NCBI GenBank assembly: GCA_035610365.1
Contig: CM069435.1
Coordinates: forward strand, 92,227,389-92,291,388
Length of the DNA stretch: 64,000 nucleotides
Direction of reading: 5' to 3'
DNA from: Aquatica leii
Lineage: Eukaryota > Arthropoda > Insecta > Coleoptera > Lampyridae
The translations under genes and the position numbers were made by a program. Shown in pieces: positions 25,501-36,188 of the stretch. Positions within the stretch are counted from its first letter, which is position 1. Each line of letters begins with the position of its first letter. The notes beneath the pieces were generated by a model. The model worked only from the letters and a program-made list of their open reading frames with translations. It did no database searches and was not told the DNA's origin.

Positions 25501-28500
25501 TTTGGGTTGTGTATCTGTTAGAGACGATTTGCATCCGGTTTTGCCAATATCACCAAATCTTTGACAAAACTGACCGAAGAAAAAGCAAAATTTAAATAGA
25601 ATGAAAACTATGAAAACGCTTTCGATCACCTAAAACAACTCACTTCACCAATTTTAATTAAGTCAAGAGAAGGCGGAAAATTTGTTTTGGATACCAATGC
25701 AAGTAATCTGGCCATAAGTGCAGTCCTTTTACAAGTGCTAGGTAGACAAGAAAAAGTCGCGTATTTTATTAAAGTTTTGTCTAGGTCAGAAATGAATTAC
25801 TGCATGACTAGAGCGAGAGCTGTTAGCTTGAAATGGTTATTGCAGTTTAGTAATCCGGAAGGACAAATGGCAAAATGGATCGAGAGACTTTAAGAGTATA
25901 ACTACGACACAGAACACCGTGCCGGAAGTAGTCATCAGAACCTTAATGCTTTATTTAGAAGACCATGTCAGACAGGCGCCATTGTTTGCGACTTGAAGAA
26001 AATATTGAATGTCCCGGGAAAACTGCAATGGTTGATACTAGTGGGAACCTGAGCAGTTGCGTCACGAACGAGAAAACGACGAGAGTACTCCCGAACTGGA
26101 AAGCAAACGGTCGACGACCAACCTGGAAAGAAGTGAGACTGGAAGACGATCTTCTTAGTGTCGAGGGCACGAAAAACAGACTGCAGTTGGTAGTACCGAA
26201 GAGCTGAGTGTTAGAGGTGTTGCAGCATTTGCACGATGGTACATCAGAAGGACACTTTGGCGTGAAGAAGACATTAGGGAAAGTTCGAGAAAGGTTTTAC
26301 TGGATGAACTGCAAAGAGGACGTCATGGAATGGTGCCGTAAGTGCACGGTATGCGGTATCAGGAATTGGTCCAGCAAGAAAGCACACTGCATCAATGAAA
26401 TAGTATAACGCGGGAAGCCCATTAAAGAGATTAACATCGCAGGGCCATTCCCAGAATCTGATTTGGGATACAAATACATCCTGGTAGCAATGGGTTATTT
26501 CACGAAATGGACGGAAGCTTACGTCATACCCAACCAAGAAGTAGTTACAGTCGCAGACTACGTCAGCAAATTGATGAAGAGGCTAGGCGAAGTACATGTT
26601 TATGTTATAAGCGACTTTCGGCTTAGACCGCGTCGCAGTTAAACACCCAGACTTTTTAGGTTTGGGCTTAGTCTCTTCTTGAGAGCCAAAAGAAGAAGTA
26701 GAACTTGCCCTTTGCCCTATTGTCGTTCGCGAATCCGAACAAACTGACGTTTCGCAAGACATTTGAGCTTGCATCTACAGAGTGATAAATGACACTGGAA
26801 TATGTTTAAAATATTGTAGTATCAATAAACAGATGAAATATTTTTAAAACATAAACACATTTTTCTAAAAAACATTTTTTATTTCAACTGCTTTAAAACT
26901 TTGTAACGTTTTTAAAACATGAAAAAAAACGTTTCCTTGCTGCGACAGAATGAAGATCACATATGACGTCAAGGCACAAAACGGTGAGTTCTAACCGGGC
27001 AACATGATGTATAATCTCCACAGGAGACGTGGTTTGTCGCCAAAGGTTGCGAGGCAATGGGAGGGCTCTTATGAAGTTGTGCAGTCTGTTAATGACGTCA
27101 TGTATCGTATTCGAAAACCACGCAGAGGCAAGCCAAAAGTGATCGCCTAGCCCCGTTTGCTGGCGATTACAACATTACTCAAGACCAGATCGGAATTGGA
27201 GTAATAATGAGCAGAACTAGGAATCAGTGGAAGGAGTGGACTTCGATAAGTTTATGAGCATGTACGGGGGTTGTGGAAATACTAAGTTCCGGTGATTGAC
27301 TCGTAAGTTTCGTGGTGTTAAATTATAAAATAAAAGGGTTCCAAAACGATGTAAGATTAGGGTGGGAGACACAGTTTAAATCTACCCGAAGCTGTAATAA
27401 AACAAATAACAAGACAGAAGTTGTAACACAGAGTATATTTATTTTATCACAGACAGCAGTTCACGTTAGAAGAGGATACATAAATATATTTATATAATTT
27501 CATCAAACACTAGCACGTAGATCGGTATCACAGACAAAATATGAAATGAGCCTTCGACTGGGCAACACGTTGTACAACAAAGTGATTTTGTTGACCTAAC
27601 TTTTACATTCCGAAGAAAACTGAATTTACATTCATAAATTAAAATACAAAGATACAAATTTCGAAGATTTAAAGAATTAAAGTGCATTGTAAAATTAATA
27701 TGTGACACACAACAAAACGATTTTATAATTAAATGTGCTAACAACCTACTATGTACGTTCAGTCGTTCTTACAATCGACTGACCACCAAAATACCAAGAA
27801 TAAAAAAGGACGGTACTTACAATTTAGTTTTCCTCAAAGTATGCAGCTAGCTAGCAGCACCTTCTCAGCTTTTCTAAATATTAATTGAAATCTAACAAAG
27901 ACGTACATACGGTGTTATCACAAGTAAGGTTGATGTTGTTCATACGGTTATTGAAAAACAAATGAATGCGCCGAGTTTCCTTCAAATTAATTTCGTAATT
28001 TCGGCGTTTTCTCCAATACGGTAACAATTGCATCTAACCCTTTGAACGTGTAAATAGCGTTGCTTACAGTAACGTGACGTTATCATGAAAATTTTCCCAA
28101 TTACAACATCCGTTTATTATGCCCACAGACAAAGAACACGTGTGAAGGTACGGAAACCCGCCCAAATAAAGACTTTCACTTAAATTGCAGCAATATTTAA
28201 TTCAATATTTGCATAAATGCGCGTGAATAATTAACAATGAAAACCTTGTTGGGCGTACACAACGCTAGATGATGTCTGCGTTATTCCAACCTTACCGGAA
28301 GAATCATCGTTTTTTTTTAAAGTGGGCGTTCCGAGAATAAATCTTTTAACATAAAAAATCGAGGAGCAAAAGATCTGTTATAAACACAAAAGGATTGCGT
28401 CATCGCACCTTGCGTGAGCGAAGATCTTGAAATGTTCAGAGAGGTTGTAGTCGTATTCAAGAAGAAGTTCGGACGGTTAGATGAACTACAAAAACAGCAA

Positions 28501-30998
28501 TCGGTGGTCGGTAAAGTCTTAAAACTACGTCATGACTGACGCTTTGTTTTCTATTTGGTCACCAAGAAGTACTCACGTGCAAAGTCGTCATACAAAAACA
28601 TGTGGCAAGCATTATAGAATCTCATGAGAGAAATTGAGGTTCACAACATTAAGAAATTGGCAGTACCCAAGCGTGTCTTAGATGAATTGGTTTGGAGGAC
28701 AGTTAGAAATATGTTGGGTATCGTCTTTAGAGGATAACAGACGTTCAAGTGTTGGTCTGCGGTTATCATCCATGTAAAACATTGGGTCAAAAAACTGACT
28801 GACTACTGCTTTTATGCTCAAAGAAGTTGCCGGAATGGAGGGAACTGCCGCTATGGCCACGAAACTTTTTACCGGTCCTACATCCAGTTTCCTGTTCTGG
28901 AACAGAACAGTCTTAAGAAGGGCGCTGTGAAGCGTTTCCGAAATGTTTGGAAACTTTGAAACGCTCATAGAAAACAATGGAATATTCTGGATTCCGATAA
29001 CGGAAGAATATAAAAGTATTCGAAGCAAGGTCGGATTCAGTTTTAGAATTGAGTCAAAATAAGAGTTAAAAAGACTTTGTCGGTTTAAATAAATAAGTGA
29101 TTAAAGTGTGTACTAAGATAAATAAATAAAGTGCACGTGCATGTGAAAAATAAATACGGCGTTGTAAGTGTATGTGTTTTTAATATAAACAAATACCGAT
29201 AGGGTTTATACAAATTAAATACAAAAGAAAACAGAAATTATAAAACGATACACACACACACACAACACCCAACGGCGTAGTTTTTGCAACTGTGCAAAAA
29301 AACTATAATTGGTCAATAAGATGGCAGAAATTTAGCGACGTTGTTGTGAAGGAATAACAGTTAGGTTTATTTAACTTCATTTATGGTTGCTTGAGATATA
29401 ATAGTGTTATAATGTAATGAGAACTTTTTGAAACTATTACGTCCATATAAAAAGATGTTAAGCATAACAAATGAATAACGTTACATTTACGTCAGTATGG
29501 TTACAGGGTCTAAATTATTATAGTACGTTTTAGTTATAATTTGATATTTTTGTGATAAATTATTTGAAAACGTTACCTTTTACCGCAAGAACTCAAATTT
29601 TGAGTTCTACATGCCACCACACCACAAATGTCGACGCCTCCATCGTAGACGCCCGAAAATGATCGTACGCCCTTGTAAGCTGTTAAATGATAAACGTAGT
29701 AATGATCCGTCGTTGCCTTATTCCAATCCAATAACATTTTAAAATTGCAGCAAAAATCTTCGTGACAAACATTCTCGTTTATTTCTTTTTCTCCAAATTG
29801 CACGGTTCTTGAGGTATAAGCTAAAACTAAACTATAACAACAAAAACTTGTTTTTTCCTACAAAATTACGTTTTAAATTGTCGGTTTTCAAATAAAACCC
29901 GTCCATTTGTTTAGCTTTCTTATCGATATCATTAGTGGTCTCTCTGCGTACTGAAGATTGTTGGTGCGACAACGTGGCCACAAATGCTTTGGATTGTGCA
30001 TATTCTATGTCGAATACTAAAGGACCTTTTGTTCCTTGATAAATGCCCGTACCACCGCTTCCTACTTTGGGATTATTAGCACCTGCTGCTAAAACCGTTG
30101 CGTTAACAGCGTATGCCCATTGCTGTTGTGTTTGTACAGCGGTTAAAAACGGCAACTCTGAAAACCACATACTCGGGAAAATTATATTATTAACCCGATG
30201 CTTATAAATTAAATTCAGTGTTGGTTCTTTAAATAATATATCAAAACAAGTGAACATAGCGAATGTAGCGCCAAAGTCTGTATCGAAAATAGATATGTCC
30301 GCCGTCTGAGTTTGGTTCATTAAATATTCTCCGAATAAGTTGTACTTTCGGTATCTGAAACAAATCAGTTTATTAATCATCTATGGTTTTTAAAGACTCA
30401 CTTGGAGATGACCGATCCGTTTCTGTCTAACGCAATGTTCGAGTTGTAAAAGTCCCAACCGTCTTCGGAGCATTTCGACGGTGATTGGCAACGTGCTCGT
30501 TCGGACAAGTTTATTACCATATAAGTTTTGCTTCGTTGCGCAGCGCAAGCTAATCGTGTTAAAAATGTACTGTTCTCTGCGGTGCACAGCGAAGCGGTGC
30601 TATTAGTAATTTCTACAGTGTACGGGAACTCTTCAGTTCGGTTTCGTATTACGGCGTTTGCTGTTAACGTCGATTCGGGAAATACTACAATGTCAGGTTT
30701 CTAAACAAATTTCAATCTATAAATCGCTAACAAATTTGATTGACATACGAGTTGCCCTCTTTGGATTTCGTCGAAAATCTTTAAATATCCATCGACGTTT
30801 CTTCTTAATCTTTCTTCAGGTTCTAATAGTTTATTTTGATCTGGATAATATTCAATCACGGCCGCAGTGTATTCGGTTACTACAGCTTTTGCCTAAACAT
30901 AAATTTAACATTAATTTTTTTTAATAGAAATAAGTAACCGGTACCCTAAAAGAAATAAACAAAATTACGAACTGACACCAACGCATGGTCACCGGCAT
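19524..30998 (-). CDS. vanin-like amidohydrolase (biotinidase/pantetheinase family), gene 1
   Basis: Six exons: 30945-30998 (signal peptide), 30749-30892, 30402-30700, 29870-30354, 29577-29826 and 19524-19809. All phases fit and give 505 residues. Vanins and biotinidase are secreted or membrane-tethered amidohydrolases of the nitrilase superfamily. The catalytic triad is present: Glu75 (VVFPE), Lys169 (YRKYNLFGE) and Cys202 (FTCFDILF); the Lys-Cys spacing of 33 equals that of human vanin-1. The last exon encodes the C-terminal domain (WPLTFKHIQIKAQF, LMTFAIYGRDFSRD) and ends NAI without a membrane anchor. The last intron is 9,767 nt, against 49 nt in gene 2, because gypsy copy G2 and more lie in it. 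Whether that intron is still spliced correctly is unknown; coding exons show no lesions. Confidence 0.9.
19810..21055. other. intron 5 of vanin-like gene 1, non-G2 part on the left
   Basis: It is AT-rich with no gene. A segment at about 20240-20390 (GGCGGAAATATTAGCGAC, TTTATGGTTG) resembles 29225-29395 on the other side of G2, suggesting a repeat that flanks the inserted element. Confidence 0.5.
21434..24250 (+). pseudogene. G2 Gag remnant, split by a hAT-like element
   Basis: Broken frames at 21434-21945 encode a Lys/Glu-rich coiled-coil and then the capsid-like motif NFDGKVLWLTYYKQFE. The frame resumes after 23701 with NGWSNKQ. A block at 23830-24110 (QQVYRVEIKNHVQKAADSLQ, LARLAYP) matches the downstream Gag region of G3. 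Confidence 0.7.
21946..23701. mobile_element. hAT-like element H1 inside G2 gag
   Basis: It starts CAGTGTTGTGCAT and ends ATGCACAACGCTG, imperfect terminal inverted repeats closely related to those of H2. The ends are filled with TTATCTAGATAA-type motifs (21960-22130 and 23545-23695). No transposase frame could be recognised in the 1.75 kb. An 8-bp target duplication is not evident, so part of the flank may have been lost. Confidence 0.62.
24256..25930 (+). pseudogene. G2 Pol: protease, RT, RNase H, broken
   Basis: The protease core at 24256-24486 reads VQLLVDMGATKAIIRSDV: the catalytic DTG is changed to DMG. Protease end and linker lie at 24521-24766. RT follows with NLKSDYWQVELAPKD at about 25115 and the catalytic YLDD near 25300. 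RNase H appears at 25687-25893 with LDTNASNLAI. Several frameshifts and stops are present. Confidence 0.82.
25960..27292 (+). pseudogene. G2 integrase remnant
   Basis: The zinc-binding region (HLHDGTSEGHFGVKKTLGKV ... CTVC) is at 26208-26360, then NIAGPFPES and FTKWTEAYVIPN at about 26430-26540. The catalytic core is largely deleted: the sequence passes straight to YVSKLMKRLGEVH (26560). After an unknown insertion it continues with the GPY/F region at 26945-27160. Confidence 0.75.
26601..26938. other. unidentified insertion in the G2 integrase, exon-like on the minus strand
   Basis: Both flanks are gypsy sequence continuous in other copies (GTACATG on the left, CGACAGAATGAAG on the right). 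On the minus strand a pyrimidine-poor stretch ends in TCACTCTGTAG and is followed by an open frame (26774 down to 26583) encoding a Ser/Thr/Lys-rich peptide with SCETSVCSDSRTTIGQ. I do not recognise it. It could be a captured host exon or a small transposon. Confidence 0.4.
27293..28371. repeat. repeat R, copy 1 (about 1.1 kb, class unknown)
   Basis: It is inserted in G2 between integrase tail and macrodomain. It matches 44510-45290 in the same orientation, 36189-37293 inverted, and the window end from ~63878. Shared blocks include GGAGACACAGTTTAAATCTAC, GTATATTTATTTTATCACAG and CCTAACTTTTACATTCCGAA. There is no coding sequence. It might be a solo LTR of another family, but no clear TG...CA ends with a target duplication were found. 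Confidence 0.65.
28372..28927 (+). pseudogene. G2 macrodomain and CCCH finger remnant
   Basis: The same module as in G1 is readable: CVSEDLEM, VVFKKKFG, FVFYLVTKKYSR, KLAVPK, LDELVW, TVRNM. The putative catalytic Lys codon is at 28564-28566 and Asp at 28681-28683, 39 residues apart, because two residues of the GCG loop were lost. Stops interrupt at about 28381, 28538 and 28615. The finger near 28800-28860 still has SCRNGGNC followed by RYGH. Confidence 0.78.
28928..29230 (+). repeat. 3' LTR of G2 (right boundary approximate)
   Basis: It begins TGAAGCGTTTCCGAAATG, like the LTR starts of the other copies, and has several AATAAA motifs. The canonical TTCGTTACA end is not recognisable. Beyond it, 29230-29576 is the rest of the host intron, with a CA microsatellite near 29249-29264. 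Confidence 0.6.
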
Positions 30999-31059
30999 GG
31001 TATTAAACTGTAAATAAACATTTGCACTATGTAGTGATACGATACACGAGCGAGTACTT

Positions 31060-31110
31060 ATGTAATCATTATCAGAACTATTTGGCGGGTGATATCGTTA
31101 TCATAATTAA
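31060..31110 (-). promoter_or_regulatory. candidate GATA-site cluster upstream of vanin-like gene 1
   Basis: Read on the minus strand, TGATAA occurs twice (31069-31074 and 31098-31103) with a GATATC between them, 71-105 bases before the start codon at 30998. GATA factors drive midgut and fat-body genes in insects. Only the motif is observed; function is inferred. Confidence 0.3.
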
Positions 31111-32438
31111 GGTATAAAAATGTTTATCTGTTTTTTGAAAAGTAGTGGTTTATATGTCAATGTTGACTATGGAAGAGGACTCGTAAAGAACCACTTGGCA
31201 CTACAAACGACTGTCGCTGTATTATTAAGATATCGAGTCATTTCTGCATTTAGTGTTATTTATGTAAACGACAAAAACAAGAAAAAACCTTACAAGCTAC
31301 AACTAGCAAAACTTGATTGTTGTATAAATATTGCTATAAGACACGCACTACTCAAAATTGTTGGCTTCAGAAAGACCAAAACAATTTAGACGTCATAATT
31401 TTTTTTTAACCATGACAAACTTTGATTTTTCCATTCCACCTGCCAGCATCTTACATTACGATAATTGGCTACGTATCAACAAGCGGATACAGCGATTCAT
31501 AGATTGCAATCTACAGATTGACAGACAAAATCCTAAAATTAATGACGTTTTGCAAGGATCCATCGTCTATAAAATAACCCTTCAAAGTTCGTAAAGAAAA
31601 CAGATTTGTACCCATAGCAGAAACAAACTAAAGTCCGCGATTAAGTAAAATGTGCGAGATCGGCGCCAAATTGAAAAAAAAAAATTAGCGGAAGCTATGA
31701 ATGTATTGACTTGTGTAAGCATCTTCTTGCCATTGATTATTCTGAAGAATATCATATAATTTTCGGTATTCATAATAATGAAGGTGATGATTTTTGACTC
31801 TTCAATTTGTGCTGTAATTAAATTTATTGGAATTATCAACCTCTTTGCGTTTTTATTTTATTTTTATTTAGTTCATGTATACTAACAATGTTTGCAAAAT
31901 TGGATTTTCCAGCGACTACTTGACTACTTATCATAAAATAAACACTGATAGATTTCAATGTCTCTTTAAGTCGTACTTGAACCTGTCTGTATGTTTGTAT
32001 TTGCTCATACGCAATTGTTGTTGTTATTGACTGTCGCGTCGCTAAATTTTGTAGCCTTCTTAAACACTTTATCTGTAACATTAATTTTTACATCAATATT
32101 TTAAAATGAATTTTTCTTAGGACGTAACGAACGTTAAATACGAACACCGTAATAGAAGACTACTTAACTTACCGATAAAAAACACCACAGCCAGGATATG
32201 TGCTTAAAATTGTAAAATCACATCGAGAATTTCTTGGAATGGAATAGAAAGATTTAAGATTTTAAAACATGAATATTTTCAGCAAGGTGGTAGATTTGGG
32301 AAAAAGAGCAGATTTCCCTCTTTCAACTGTAAAAACAATATATTTTTTAGTTTTTCTTCGTAATTTTTTTACATATTCTAACTTCTAGCTCTCTTCACTC
32401 TGCTCCCAATACTCACAAATAATAAAAAAATCTAATAA
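31111..32438. other. intergenic, nothing recognised
   Basis: Short open frames on both strands (for example 31120-31389 plus, 31836-32081 minus) show no family motif, and no repeat end was placed here. Confidence 0.5.
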
Positions 32439-32825
32439 TGAAACGGTTGCGAAACTATTGTCAAGTTCGAGAACGTTCACGAACTTATTATCAACTTCTA
32501 GAACGTTTCCCAAAGGATGTAGAAAATTCTTGAAAGATACGATTCAAAGTGGTCAGTTATTCAAAGGAGGCATTGTTAAGAAAATGTTTGAATAAATAAG
32601 TAATTAACGCGTGTGTTCGAGATAAACATAAGGAATTATAAACGTACGTGACTTTAATGTAAACAATTGTCAGTTTTTAGATAAACAAAAGTTATCCGCG
32701 AACATTATTTCTCGAGTAATTGTAATATAACTTAGTGTAAGTGGTTTTCTTAAATATTGTTAGATTTAATTAGTTCGTGTAAATATTTTGTGTATAAATA
32801 AATTATAGTTTTAAAATTCGTTACA
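32439..32825 (+). repeat. 5' LTR of G3
   Basis: It starts TGAAACGGTTGCG and ends AATTCGTTACA. It shares with the 3' LTR the blocks AGAACGTTCACGAACTTAT, ATTAACGCGTGTGTTC and AGTTATCCGCG. The two differ at many sites, so the insertion is not recent. Confidence 0.88.
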
Positions 32826-32826
32826 T

Positions 32827-32844
32827 TGGTGTCAGTGCGGAATT
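32827..32844 (+). other. primer-binding site of G3
   Basis: TGGTGTCAGTGCGGAATT lies one base after the 5' LTR end. The same TGGTGTC start follows the 5' LTR of G4 (46387) and, as TAGTGTC, that of G5. The priming tRNA was not assigned. Confidence 0.6.
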
Positions 32845-33037
32845 CGCGATTTTAGAGTAAATATAATTAAGTAATTTAATATCGCTGCCATAATAAAAAC
32901 ATTGATTGCGTAAATAATCAACTGTTTAGTTCGCCATTCCCGTGTAATTCTAGCTGTTTCATTTCGTTAAACTACTGTTGGGCGTTATTAAAATTCCGTG
33001 TTACAACTTATGGGGGTAACTCGTTATCAAACAAAAA

Positions 33038-34480
33038 TGGATGCAAAACTATTTGAATTTCTCGAATCTATAAAAAATGGCCAAGAATATAAATATGCAA
33101 GAAAAACTGTCTGAAATTTCTAGAAAAATGGAAAAAATGTTTTAGAAAAACTCACCAAAAATGGAAGAAAATTCTAAAAAAAATAGAAGAAAAATTGTTG
33201 GAAAATTATAAAAGTTTAAAGGAAAAAATAAGAACGAGCATAGAAAACCAAATTAAAATTGTTCAAGAGGAAACCCGAACAGATATGTGAATTTGTGAGT
33301 GACAAAATAGAAGAAGTGGAAGACAAATTAGAACAGAAGTTAGAAGAAAATTCAAGAACCATAGAATACAAACTAGAGAGAAAATTAAGAAAAAGAATAC
33401 AACTGCTTAAAGAAATAATGAACCAAATGAATTGTCACAACGAGGGAAGTTTCACAAGCGAAGATTTAATGGACCATCGAGAAGAAACCACTCACAAGTT
33501 TAAGATTGTACCTCTAAATTTTGTTGGTAAAGTTCCATGGTCAATTTACTACAAGCACTTTGAAGCTGCAATTACAGGTAATGGTTGGAGCAACAAATTG
33601 AAAGCGACGTCTTGAATAGTGTCCTTACGTAGAGAAGCGCTTATAATTTTGCAGGCTGTTCTTGGCCACCTACAAAAAAAATTACGAACTCTTAATTTCA
33701 CGTTTAGAAATGAGATATTTAGATGCTCATTTTTCAACAAGTGTATCAAGCTCAAATTAAAAGTCAAGTACAGAAAGCTGCCGAAAGTCTTCAAGAGTTT
33801 GAGGCTGAGATCGCCAGTGTTGTAAATTATCTATATAAATTCATATAGATAAATTAATCTAGATTAATATGTTTTATCTATTTATATGTATCTAGATCTA
33901 ATCAAAAAATATATAAATTATATGTATCTGTATATATATAATTTTTTATTTAATTTATTTAAATAATATTTATAAAAAATCCAGTGTCTCGTAAAATTCT
34001 AGTTACAATATGGGGTTTTCTTCAGTAATTTCCCACATTCCATAGTAGTTCTTCAAATGAACTCTATCTATCGTTACTACTACCTAGATTATTTCATCTA
34101 TTATCTGTTATCTATATAAGGTTTGAATAGTTTATCTATTATCTAATACTAGATAATTTTTGAAAAAAAAAAATTTATCTATATCTATATAATTTAAAAA
34201 TTATCTATTTACAACACTGGAGATCGCCATATTAACACGGCTTGTGTATCTTCTTGGAGCAGTTGGCTATTCTTTGTAGACGACAACGAAACGCAGCAGA
34301 CTCCCCGGTTAACTCGACCGAAGACGTTGGATGATGCTTTAATGCATGCCTTGGAGTTTAAAGCATCAAAACAAGCATCGCAACGAGACGGTCATAAACT
34401 CCGTTGTGTTGCAAAAATACCCGTGTAAACACTAAAAAGCATCGAAGAGATAGCGCGACAAATACTTCCGGAAAGAAGAG
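33038..34480 (+). pseudogene. G3 Gag, coiled-coil type, split by MITE H2
   Basis: The frame 33259-33615 encodes a long Lys/Glu coiled-coil (EEVEDKLEQKLEENSRTIEYKL) and then the capsid-like motif FVGKVPWSIYYKHFEAA. Earlier broken frames from 33038 continue the coiled-coil on the N-terminal side. After H2 (33815-34219) the sequence continues with ARPKTLDDAL at about 34313. Stops and frameshifts are present throughout. Confidence 0.72.
33815..34219. mobile_element. hAT-type MITE H2 (405 bp) inside G3 gag
   Basis: Perfect 13-bp terminal inverted repeats (CAGTGTTGTAAAT ... ATTTACAACACTG) are flanked by a perfect 8-bp target duplication GAGATCGC (33807-33814 and 34220-34227). The 8-bp duplication fits the hAT superfamily. 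The interior is very AT-rich, with TATCTATATAAAT and ATCTAGAT motifs, and has no coding capacity. Confidence 0.88.
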
Positions 34481-35380
34481 TGACGACTTTGAACTGCGGT
34501 GAAATTGGCCATATACGACGACATCGTACTAAACCCAAGAAAAAGACAAGAGGAGTTGACCAAAAAAGACAAAAGTTAACTTCATCTAGTCATGTCCCGG
34601 ACATTAGCATTCAAACGGCATTGCCTATGGTGCAATTGCATAGCATTTATCTCGATGGCAAGATCAATGGAACAAGTGTTCAGTTACTGGTGGACACCGG
34701 AGTGATGACGACCATCATTCGTTCCGACATATTACGGGGAAGATGAGAAGACATCACCAGTAACAGTATGATTTCGAACGGCAACATGCCAATAAATACC
34801 TACTCACGGACAAGTCAAAGTAATCATTGGTTTGGGAAGTGGAGTACTCAACCATCAAGTATTGGTAGTTGATATCACGGAAGAAGTTATCTTGAGAATG
34901 GACGTTATAAAGAAGTATGGGTTCCATTTGGATTGAAAGAACGATGTCCTGAAGATCGATAATAACCAAATTCTTTTTCATTCGTGGGAGAAAGCAGCTG
35001 TGCGAGTTTTATTAAGTGAAGACGTAACTCTGCCTGACTGAAAGTGTGGTGATGGCACGCCTGGATGAAAATCTCCAGGAAAGCTACATTTGCGCAATTG
35101 ACGAGTGAAAAACACGATGCCAGTAAAGATCTTAAATATCCACTTAGATCCATTAACGTTGAAAAAGAAGCCCGTGGTAGACCAATGCATGCCATTACCT
35201 CAAATTGTGATATGCGTGAAGTCTAAACGAAGTTACGTCGCCGAAGAAGTGTCCACAACATCTATTGGACATTCTCAAATTCAAATGCAAAAACCTCAGC
35301 CAAGTCCAGCTGGCTAAGGTTAAAGTGTTGATCTAACAGTATTAAAATGTGGTCGCGCTAAAGAGTGGTTCCAAACGAAG
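34480..35380 (+). pseudogene. G3 zinc knuckle and protease
   Basis: A knuckle remnant (LNCGEIGHIRRH) begins at 34489. The protease follows with an intact catalytic DTG in VQLLVDTGVMTTIIRSD (about 34678-34735), then the flap and C-terminal parts in shifted frames up to 35317 (MPVKILNIHLDPLTLKKKPV). Frameshifts near 34740 and 35030 break it. Confidence 0.78.
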
Positions 35381-36188
35381 AATTAACGTGGTGAAATTTA
35401 AAATTAATACCGGGGACGTTCGGCGGATACGACAATATCCACGTCGACTTTCTTTGGCAAAAAGAGAAGAAGCCTAACAAATAATTACAGATATGGAAAA
35501 AGAAGGCGTGATTGAACCTTCAAATAGCTCATGGACGTCTGCAGTGATACTCATAAAAAAAAGTATGGAACAACGAGGTTTTGCGTAGACTACAGACGAG
35601 TAAACGACGTGACCAAAAAAGACAGCTACTCTTTATTGAGAATTGACGATACGTTAGACACTTTGTCAGGATCCCAATGGTTCTTCACGTTAGATTTAAA
35701 GAGTGGTTACTGGCAGGTAGAATTGGAACCCAAGAATCGTGAAAAAACAAGTTAAACGATTGGAGCTGGTTTGTGGCAGTTCACTGCGACGTTCTTGGGT
35801 CTGTGTGACGCTCCTGCAACGTTTGAGCGTTTGATGGAGATTATCTTGCGCGGACTGTCTTGGAAAAAGTGCTTCGTTTACTTAGACGACGTGATCGTGG
35901 TTGGATGACCGTTTGAAGAACACTTGAACAACTTGAAAGAAGTGTTCCAGCGACTACGTGAAGCTAACCTCAAACTGAGCCCAAAGAAAGTGTAATATCT
36001 TGGCTACGTCGTACCTAGAGATGGAGTAAAGGCTGGCCCAGACAAAATCCGAGCAGTGCAAGCATGGCCAACACCAATCGACAAACATCAGGTCCGACGT
36101 TTCCTTGAGTTGTGCACCTACTATAGAGGATTTGTACCCGGATTTGCTAGTATTGCCAAACCTTTGACGAAATTGACCAAAGAAGATG
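35381..36188 (+). pseudogene. G3 reverse transcriptase
   Basis: The open stretch 35531-35755 covers FCVDYRRVNDVTKKDSYS and SGYWQVELEP. The catalytic YLDDVIVVG is near 35879-35905. The sequence ends with the RT-RNase H linker (FVPGFASIAKPLTKLTKE), where repeat R is inserted. Confidence 0.82.

Larger units (their letters stand above)
21056..29230 (+). mobile_element. Ty3/gypsy copy G2 inside the vanin-like gene 1 intron
   Basis: The left LTR lies at about 21056-21259 and ends TTGTTACA; the right LTR starts near 28928. They share TGTTTGGAAACTT and GATAACGGAAGAATATAAAAGTATTC. Between them lie gag, protease, RT, RNase H, integrase and macrodomain remnants in the plus sense, opposite to the host gene. 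It carries three insertions: a hAT-like element (21946-23701), an unknown 340-bp piece (about 26601-26938) and repeat R (27293-28371). It is heavily mutated. The 3' end of the right LTR is approximate. Confidence 0.88.

Noticed and set aside
29249..29264. CA dinucleotide run
   Set aside because: Ordinary microsatellite, not a feature of interest.
31836..32081. 81-codon minus frame that faintly resembles the C-terminus of an insect chemoreceptor
   Set aside because: Only a loose impression of Leu/Gln-rich helices; no diagnostic motif and no upstream exons seen.
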